Shown piece by piece: positions 57,932 through 64,000 of a stretch of DNA of 64,000 nt. The notes beneath the pieces were generated by a model that was given only the letters and a program-made list of their open reading frames with translations, did not search any database and had not been told where the DNA came from. Each line of letters starts with the position of its first letter. Position 1 is the first letter of the stretch. Location: positions 186,001-250,000 of the forward strand of contig NZ_JAERTY010000001.1 of assembly GCF_016746095.1 (NCBI RefSeq), given 5' to 3'. The DNA is from Sphingobacterium faecale (GTDB taxonomy: Bacteria; Bacteroidota; Bacteroidia; Sphingobacteriales; Sphingobacteriaceae). Made by a program: the position numbers and the translations under genes.

Positions 57932-58378
57932 ATGAACCTAATTCACAGTATAGAACATTGGGGAGATCGTCATCACCCACAATGGTTAGACTATTTTAGA
58001 ATTGCCTTAGGTGTTGTTATTCTTGCCAAAGGAATAAGTTTTGTAAATGATCAAGAAGCTGTGCGACGATTGATTGAACAAACGAATTTTCAATTGTCTA
58101 TCTGGGGCGCGGTGCACTACGTGGTTTTCACCCATTTGGTAGGTGGATTATTTATCATTTTTGGTTTTCAAACGAGATTAGCGGCCCTGTTGATATTTCC
58201 AGTGGTGGTAGGGGCGGTCTTTTTTGTTAATATCACTAGCGGATTTAGTTTTCTCAATTCCGAGCTATGGCTGTCGGTAGTGGTTTTGGTCTTGCTGGCA
58301 GTCTTTATGATTGTCGGCTCCGGAAGATTTTCACTGGATCATGCGATGAATAAGCCGGGCTATCGTCGGTCTATCTAA
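57932..58378 (+). CDS. DoxX family membrane protein
   Basis: 148 residues and four membrane helices. WLDYFRIALGVVILAKGISFV (about 19-40) is the first; HLVGGLFIIFGFQTRLAALLIFPVVVGAVFFV and LSVVVLVLLAVFMIVGSGRFSLD complete the set. DoxX-like proteins are found in thiosulfate and redox processes, but many have no known function. The gene has an unusually strong ribosome site. It converges on purL, with a shared terminator. Confidence 0.82.
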   Translation: MNLIHSIEHWGDRHHPQWLDYFRIALGVVILAKGISFVNDQEAVRRLIEQTNFQLSIWGAVHYVVFTHLVGGLFIIFGFQTRLAALLIFPVVVGAVFFVNITSGFSFLNSELWLSVVVLVLLAVFMIVGSGRFSLDHAMNKPGYRRSI

Positions 58379-58379
58379 A

Positions 58380-58409
58380 AAAAGCTCTCCTTAAAAGGAG
58401 AGCTTTTTT
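58380..58409. terminator. Bidirectional terminator between doxX-type gene and purL
   Basis: A perfect stem (58380-58392 with 58395-58407) with A-run before and T-run after, so it works for both the plus-strand DoxX gene and the minus-strand purL gene. Confidence 0.88.
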
Positions 58410-58411
58410 AG

Positions 58412-61400
58412 TTATTTTTTGTTGCTTTCGCACCAATTTTTTGCATTGACGAAGGCCTCTAACCAAGGTGTAACCTCGTCTTGACGGCCATTCGGGTAGT
58501 GTGCCCAGTTCCATTGGAATGTCGAGCGTTCGATATGCGGCATCGTGACCAAGTGGCGACCGGTGGTATCACATAACATCGCTGTATTGTAGTCGGATCC
58601 GTTTGGATTGTGCGGATACTGCTCATAAGCATATTTGGCAACAATCTGATAAGCAGACTCTTCTTTTGGTAGGTTGAATTTTCCTTCGCCATGCGAAATC
58701 CAAACCCCTAGAGTAGAACCGGCAAGGGTTTTTAGCATGATCGAGTTGTTCTCCTGAACTTTTACCGATACGAAGTTTGATTCGTGCTTTGCTGAGGTAT
58801 TGTGCAGCATTTTGCCATGAACATCGTGCTCTGGATTAATTAATTCTAACTCCATAAACAATTGACAGCCATTACATATTCCGACTGACATGGTGTCTGG
58901 ACGGGCGAAGAAATTGTCTAACGCTTTTTTAGCTTTCTCATTGTATAAGAAAGCACCGGCCCAACCTTTTGCCGAACCTAATACGTCCGAGTTGGAAAAA
59001 CCACCTACAGCACCGATAAATTGTATGTCTTCTAGTGTCTCACGCCCTGTGATCAAATCGGTCATGTGCACATCTTTGACATCAAATCCAGCAAGGTACA
59101 TGGCATTTGCCATTTCTCTTTCTGAGTTGGATCCTTTCTCGCGGAGGATAGCAGCTTTAGGACGCACTCCCGATGTATTTATAGCCGGTTTTTTACCGTT
59201 AAAGTGTGCAGGGAAGGTAAATTGTAGCGGTTGGTTCTTGTAGTTGTTATAACGCTCTTGCGCCATACCGTTTTTCGACTGCTTTTGGTCTAGTAAGAAC
59301 GAGGTTTTGTACCAAGTGTCGCGAGTTTCAGTCACGCCAAATGTAAATACATCTGCATTGTTTTTGAAACTTACTGTATCACCTGCGATGACTTCACCTA
59401 TTTTGACCGCTTCTACACCCGCAGCTTGGAAAGCAGTTTCTAAAGCGGCGTTGTCTTTTGCCTGTAGTACGACAGCAATGTTTTCATTGAACAACGCTTT
59501 TACCGTATCCACTTCGCCTAAGCCAGATAGATCGTAGGTCGCAGCAAGGTTTACATCAGCAAATGTCATTTCGAGTAATGTGGTTACTAAACCACCAGAA
59601 CCGATGTCGTGACCTGCTTCGATTTGACCATTTGCGATCAATTGTTGTATGGTATTGAATGCTTTTTTGAAATAAGCGGCATCCTGTATCGTTGGTACTT
59701 CGGTCCCGACTTTGTTTAAAACCTGTGCAAGTGAAGAACCACCCAGTTTAAAGGTGTCTTTAGACAGGTTGATGTAATAAATAGCGCCACTGTTCTTTTT
59801 CAAAACTGGCTCTACCACTTTATTGATGTCTGTACAGTTTCCGGCAGCAGAAATAATAACGGTTCCCGGTGCGATCACATGGTCTCCGTTAGGGTATTTT
59901 TGCTTCATCGAAAGAGAGTCTTTTCCTGTAGGGATGTTGATACCCAGTTCGATTGCGAAATCAGAACAAGCTTTTACTGCTTTGTAAAGGCGGGCGTCTT
60001 CACCTTCATTATTACATGCCCACATCCAGTTGGCCGATAGGGAGATTCCTTCGATGCCATTGATGATAGGAGCGAATACGATATTTGAAAGTGCTTCACC
60101 GATTGCTGTCCTGCTGGCAGCGGCAGGATCAACCAAGGCGGCTACAGGCGAGTGACCTACCGTAGTAGCAATACCTTCTTTGCCTTTGTAATCCAGTGCC
60201 ATCACACCAACGTTGTTCAATGGTAACTGTAATGGACCAGTACATTGTTGTTTGGCTACGCGACCACCCACACAACGGTCTACTTTGTTGGTTAACCAAT
60301 CTTTAGAAGCTACAGCTTCTAATTGTAATACTTGGTTGACATAAGCAGGTATTTCCTGGGTAGTGTAAGAGAGATCCGCATAGTTACGTGTGACGGTGTT
60401 GTCCCGCATGATTGTTTTAGGAGATGATCCGAAGAAATCTTCTAAAGCATAATCCATTGGTTTTTCACCTGTGGTTTTCGATTCAAATGTAAAGCGGTTG
60501 TCGCCTGTTACATCACCTACAGCATACATTGGCGAGCGCTCACGGTCAGCAACACGTTTTAAAGTATCGATATCTTTTTCAGCAATCACCAAGCCCATGC
60601 GCTCTTGGGATTCGTTGCCAATAATTTCTTTTGCAGAAAGGGTAGGGTCTCCTACAGGTAGTTTATCTAGATCGATCAGACCACCGGTTTCTTCGACAAG
60701 CTCTGATAGACAGTTTAAGTGCCCACCTGCTCCATGATCGTGGATCGATACAATAGGGTTGTTGTCGGATTCGACCATGCCACGCACGGCATTGGCCGCT
60801 CTTTTTTGCATTTCTGGATTTGAACGCTGTATAGCATTCAATTCGATACCCGAGCCGAAGGCACCGGTATCTGCAGAAGATACAGCAGCACCACCCATTC
60901 CGATACGGTAGTTTTCTCCACCTAGAATAACGATTTTATCACCGACTTTTGGTGTGTGTTTTTTCGCTTGATCTAGCTTTCCATAACCAACACCACCCGC
61001 CTGCATGATTACTTTGTCATATCCTAATTTGCGTCCTTCTTCTTCATGTTCAAAGGTCAATACTGAACCTGTGATTAGTGGCTGTCCAAATTTGTTTCCA
61101 AAATCTGAAGCTCCGTTGGATGCTTTGATTAAGATGTCCATTGGTGTTTGGTATAGCCATGGGCGTTCTTGCATTCCTTTTTCCCAAGGGCGGTCCTGCA
61201 ATAAACGTGAGTATGCTGTCATGTAGATGGCTGTACCAGCTAGGGGAAGAGCTCCCTGTCCACCAGCCAATCTATCACGAATCTCACCGCCAGATCCTGT
61301 AGCAGCGCCGGAGAACGGTTCTACTGTAGTCGGGAAGTTGTGTGTTTCCGCTTTGACTGACAATACAGAGTCGAAGTCTTTCTCTTCATAAAAGTCAGGT

Positions 61401-62086
61401 TTGTCTGCCGATTTAGGAGCAAATTGCGTTACTCGAGGACCTTTGACGAATGCGACATTGTCTTTATAAGCAGATACAATATCATTCGGGTTGGTCTCTG
61501 ATGTCTTTTTGATTAACTTAAATAGTGATGTAGGTTGTTCTTCTCCATCAATAATAAAGGTACCATTGAATATTTTGTGACGGCAGTGCTCCGAGTTGGC
61601 TTGCGAAAATGCAAATACTTCGGAGTCGGTCAGTTTGCGTCCCAGCTTGGTCGATAGGTTGTTTAAATACGCTACCTCTTCTTGATTGAGTGCAAGGCCT
61701 TCGGTCTTATTGTAGGTATCGATATCATCGATATCTATAATAGGCTCTGGCGTAATATGTATGGTGTACATATCCTGCGTCAGAGCTTCAAATTTTTGGG
61801 AGATCATAGGATCGAAGTCATTGAAGTCGGCTGGTACAGACTGAAATTCTTCGATACGAACAATTCCTTCAATGCCCATATTCTGTGTGATCTCTACCGC
61901 ATTGGTACTCCAGGGGGTAACCATGGCTGCGCGCGGACCTACAAAGTAGCGGCTTAAGGTTTGTTCTTCTAATTTTTTGGCATTGCCAAATAACCAGTTT
62001 AGTTTAGTAATGTCTTCTTGTGATAAAGAGTTTACGCTTTGAACACCGTAGATGGTATTCGATGGGTTCTCAAAGAAATGAATCAT
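58412..62086 (-). CDS. purL: Phosphoribosylformylglycinamidine synthase
   Basis: 1224 residues, the large single-chain form found in Gram-negative bacteria and Bacteroidota. The N-terminal FGAM synthase part has FSQANSEHCRHKIFNG (near 165) and the ATP-binding region with ETHNFPTTVEPFSGAATGSGGEIRD (near 250). The C-terminal glutaminase domain has the nucleophile C1071 in GICNGCQLF and the SHGEGKF motif. The enzyme makes FGAM from FGAR, glutamine and ATP in purine synthesis. It is divergent from pheT with a 121-base shared upstream region. Confidence 0.95.
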   Translation of the reverse strand: MIHFFENPSNTIYGVQSVNSLSQEDITKLNWLFGNAKKLEEQTLSRYFVGPRAAMVTPWSTNAVEITQNMGIEGIVRIEEFQSVPADFNDFDPMISQKFEALTQDMYTIHITPEPIIDIDDIDTYNKTEGLALNQEEVAYLNNLSTKLGRKLTDSEVFAFSQANSEHCRHKIFNGTFIIDGEEQPTSLFKLIKKTSETNPNDIVSAYKDNVAFVKGPRVTQFAPKSADKPDFYEEKDFDSVLSVKAETHNFPTTVEPFSGAATGSGGEIRDRLAGGQGALPLAGTAIYMTAYSRLLQDRPWEKGMQERPWLYQTPMDILIKASNGASDFGNKFGQPLITGSVLTFEHEEEGRKLGYDKVIMQAGGVGYGKLDQAKKHTPKVGDKIVILGGENYRIGMGGAAVSSADTGAFGSGIELNAIQRSNPEMQKRAANAVRGMVESDNNPIVSIHDHGAGGHLNCLSELVEETGGLIDLDKLPVGDPTLSAKEIIGNESQERMGLVIAEKDIDTLKRVADRERSPMYAVGDVTGDNRFTFESKTTGEKPMDYALEDFFGSSPKTIMRDNTVTRNYADLSYTTQEIPAYVNQVLQLEAVASKDWLTNKVDRCVGGRVAKQQCTGPLQLPLNNVGVMALDYKGKEGIATTVGHSPVAALVDPAAASRTAIGEALSNIVFAPIINGIEGISLSANWMWACNNEGEDARLYKAVKACSDFAIELGINIPTGKDSLSMKQKYPNGDHVIAPGTVIISAAGNCTDINKVVEPVLKKNSGAIYYINLSKDTFKLGGSSLAQVLNKVGTEVPTIQDAAYFKKAFNTIQQLIANGQIEAGHDIGSGGLVTTLLEMTFADVNLAATYDLSGLGEVDTVKALFNENIAVVLQAKDNAALETAFQAAGVEAVKIGEVIAGDTVSFKNNADVFTFGVTETRDTWYKTSFLLDQKQSKNGMAQERYNNYKNQPLQFTFPAHFNGKKPAINTSGVRPKAAILREKGSNSEREMANAMYLAGFDVKDVHMTDLITGRETLEDIQFIGAVGGFSNSDVLGSAKGWAGAFLYNEKAKKALDNFFARPDTMSVGICNGCQLFMELELINPEHDVHGKMLHNTSAKHESNFVSVKVQENNSIMLKTLAGSTLGVWISHGEGKFNLPKEESAYQIVAKYAYEQYPHNPNGSDYNTAMLCDTTGRHLVTMPHIERSTFQWNWAHYPNGRQDEVTPWLEAFVNAKNWCESNKK

Positions 62087-62126
62087 TATATAATGTTGGG
62101 TTTTGAACGTTCTTCAACTTAAAGCA

Positions 62127-62155
62127 CAAAGTTACGGAATATTTTAAATAAGCAA
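62127..62155 (-). promoter_or_regulatory. Promoter of purL
   Basis: Minus-strand GTTG near 62155 and TAACTTTG (62134-62127), 26 bases between the T-runs. The leader to ATG 62086 would be about 34 bases. Confidence 0.65.
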
Positions 62156-62176
62156 CGAGCTTTTCCCTCAAAAGCC

Positions 62177-62184
62177 TATCTTTG
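62177..62184 (+). promoter_or_regulatory. Promoter -7 element of pheT
   Basis: TATCTTTG, a full match, final G 24 bases before ATG 62208. No clear -33 element. Confidence 0.55.
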
Positions 62185-62207
62185 TATCTCTTAAAAACTA
62201 TTTAATA

Positions 62208-64000
62208 ATGAATATTTCTTACAATTGGCTTAAGAATTACCTCGATATAGAAAAGACTCCGAATGAATTGTCCCTGATTCTGACCGATATAGGTCTGGAA
62301 GTAGAGGCTGTAGAGAAAATACAATCTATTCCTGGTGGCTTAGAAGGATTAGTGGTAGGAGAGGTGATTTCGGCCGAACAACATCCAAATGCGGACAAAT
62401 TACGTGTTACAAAAGTGGATGTTGGAACTGGCACAGCCTTGGATATTGTGTGTGGAGCGCCTAACTGTCGTGCAGGTCTTAAAGTAATCGTCGCTACGGT
62501 GGGGACAACCTGTCACCCTACTTCGGGCGAACCTTTTAAGATTACAAAGTCCAAAATCCGAGGTGAAGTATCCGAAGGGATGTTGTGTGGTGAAGATGAA
62601 ATCGGGCTTGGTAGCTCGCACGCAGGTATTGTAGAATTACCAGCGGATGCTACAGTTGGTACTTTGGTGAAAGAGTTTTACCAAATGGAAGATGACTATT
62701 GCTTTGAGATAGGTCTGACTCCTAACCGTGCAGATGCAGCCTCTCATTTGGGGGTAGCACGCGATTTGGCTGCTTATTTCCGTAAGAGCTATACGCTTCC
62801 TGATGTAAGTAGTTTTGCAACGCCTGCCGCAGCAAGCACTGCAACAGTAGAAGTTAAGAATACAGAGGCATGTCCAAGATATTCCGGAGTACGTATCTCG
62901 GGAGTTAAGGTTGGAGCATCGCCAGACTGGGTGAAAGAAAAGTTGAATGCCATAGGTATTCGCACGATTAATAATATCGTTGATATCACGAACTATGTAC
63001 TACATGATCTGGGACAACCGTTACATGCATTTGATGCGGCTAAGATTTCTGGGGATAAGGTAGTTGTACGTTTGGCCAATGAAGGGGAGCTTTTCACGAC
63101 ATTGGACGGTGTAGAACGCAAATTATCTGTTGAAGATTTAGTGATTGCCGATGACAGCAAGCCGATGTGTATCGCAGGTGTTTTTGGAGGTGAGTATTCC
63201 GGAGTTTCGGAGGGTACGACAGAGATTTTCTTGGAGTCTGCTTATTTTAATTCGGTTTATGTCCGTAAAACGGCTAAACGCCACGGGTTAAAAACTGATT
63301 CTTCGTTCCGTTTTGAACGTGGTACGGATCCTAATATTACGGTATTTGCTTTGCAACGGGCAGCACTTTTGATTCAGGAGATTGCAGGTGGTGTAGTTAG
63401 TTCGGCTGTATCGGATAATTACCCTAATCCTATTGCTCCTTTTGCGTTTGATGTAGATTGTAAGAATGTGCAACGCTTGATCGGTAAAGAAATCCCCGCA
63501 GAAGAGATTAAAGAAATTATTGCAGCTTTGGGAATCGTTATCACTGCCGAAAATGAACAAGTATTGTCAGTAGAGGTTCCTGCTTACAAAGTTGATGTAA
63601 CGCGTGAGGTTGATGTGACTGAAGAGGTGCTGCGGATTTATGGTTATAATAATATCGAATTAAAGAGTCAGATTCTAGCATCTTTGAATACACAGGAGAA
63701 GCCGGACAAGGAAGTCGTGTTGAATCAAATTGCTGATTTGTTAATTGGCAATGGTTATAGAGAGATTCTTTCCAACTCGTTGACCAAGTTGTCTTATGTA
63801 GATGACGAGTCTACAGCGGTGCGTCTGTTGAACCCATTAAGTTCGGATCTCGATACGATGCGTCAGAATTTGGTTTACTCGATGTTGACGGCGATGTCCT
63901 ATAATCAAAAGCGTAAAGTTACCGATCTGAAGTTTTTTGAATATGGTAAGACTTACCATCTTTTGGATGAAGGATATAGTGAGCGTCAGCGGATGGTGCT
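62208..64000 (+). CDS. pheT: Phenylalanine-tRNA ligase beta subunit (3' end outside window)
   Basis: About 597 residues lie in the window; the gene runs off the right edge. The start MNISYNWLKNYLDI followed by LSLILTDIGLEVEAVE is characteristic of PheT. A tRNA-binding OB-fold follows (VVGEVISAEQHPNADKLRVTKVDVGTG near 45-72), then VCGAPNCRAG, and the B3/B4 region with ALQRAALLIQEIAGG. It forms the tetrameric synthetase with PheS. No stop is reached within the window, and the frame is intact throughout. Confidence 0.95.
   Translation, partial: MNISYNWLKNYLDIEKTPNELSLILTDIGLEVEAVEKIQSIPGGLEGLVVGEVISAEQHPNADKLRVTKVDVGTGTALDIVCGAPNCRAGLKVIVATVGTTCHPTSGEPFKITKSKIRGEVSEGMLCGEDEIGLGSSHAGIVELPADATVGTLVKEFYQMEDDYCFEIGLTPNRADAASHLGVARDLAAYFRKSYTLPDVSSFATPAAASTATVEVKNTEACPRYSGVRISGVKVGASPDWVKEKLNAIGIRTINNIVDITNYVLHDLGQPLHAFDAAKISGDKVVVRLANEGELFTTLDGVERKLSVEDLVIADDSKPMCIAGVFGGEYSGVSEGTTEIFLESAYFNSVYVRKTAKRHGLKTDSSFRFERGTDPNITVFALQRAALLIQEIAGGVVSSAVSDNYPNPIAPFAFDVDCKNVQRLIGKEIPAEEIKEIIAALGIVITAENEQVLSVEVPAYKVDVTREVDVTEEVLRIYGYNNIELKSQILASLNTQEKPDKEVVLNQIADLLIGNGYREILSNSLTKLSYVDDESTAVRLLNPLSSDLDTMRQNLVYSMLTAMSYNQKRKVTDLKFFEYGKTYHLLDEGYSERQRMV

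Noticed and set aside
1..64000. CRISPR array, prophage or insertion sequence
   Set aside because: No spaced direct-repeat array, no phage structural genes, and no transposase or terminal inverted repeats were seen.

Overview
The window looks like a chromosomal segment of a Bacteroidota species, most likely family Sphingobacteriaceae (Sphingobacterium/Pedobacter-like). The evidence is Bacteroidota-type promoters (TAnnTTTG at -7), many lipoproteins, HmuY- and fimbrillin-type proteins, a DUF4905 protein, a PA0069-type radical SAM protein, and few Shine-Dalgarno sites. Genus is inference. No prophage, IS element, CRISPR array or origin was seen.

Layout. (1) 1-6138: heme acquisition locus. On the minus strand: heme oxygenase, an 88-residue Fur-like DNA-binding-domain-only protein, HmuY and a second HmuY-like lipoprotein cut by the window edge. 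On the plus strand: hmuTUV and an AraC-type regulator. A 21-bp sequence in tandem (period exactly 21) sits at both promoter regions and fits an AraC-type operator. (2) 6394-9442: fimbrillin-like lipoprotein with a 58-residue small ORF upstream, then about 880 bp of debris: a tRNA-Leu relic, the decayed 3' end of a second fimbrillin-like gene, and paired TGAGTAT sites facing outwards. (3) 9443-33180: OmpA-like protein, a thioredoxin-like lipoprotein, and a long plus-strand polysaccharide locus: WecA-type initiator, epimerase, flippase, glycosyltransferases, CDP-ribitol synthase, LicD, polymerase, Wza and Wzc. Embedded in it (25554-29968) is a compact five-gene module (S24/S26 peptidase, PqqD-like protein, nucleotidyltransferase, ABC exporter, HPr-kinase-like protein) that resembles a RiPP maturation and export set but has no room for a precursor. 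This is the strongest candidate for an undescribed system. A membrane-anchored LuxR-type regulator follows.

(4) 34914-41623: tRNA-Leu(CAA) and a TetR-TolC-MFP-RND efflux operon. (5) 41624-45486: a possible small RNA, a cytochrome c/SCO/lipoprotein trio, a DUF4442 protein, an MFS transporter and a 53-residue cysteine-rich protein. (6) 45508-64000: mainly core genes: uridine kinase, LysM protein, DUF4905, NfeD-type protease, radical SAM, polyphosphate kinase, DJ-1/PfpI, NADPH-FMN reductase, YchF, small envelope proteins, polysaccharide deacetylase, DoxX, PurL and the start of PheT.

How the parts fit. The heme block takes heme from surface lipoproteins through a periplasmic ABC importer to cytosolic heme oxygenase, with two regulators nearby. 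The polysaccharide block contains every step from lipid-linked initiation to export, with a ribitol-phosphate branch. All functions are assigned by reading motifs; no database search was run.
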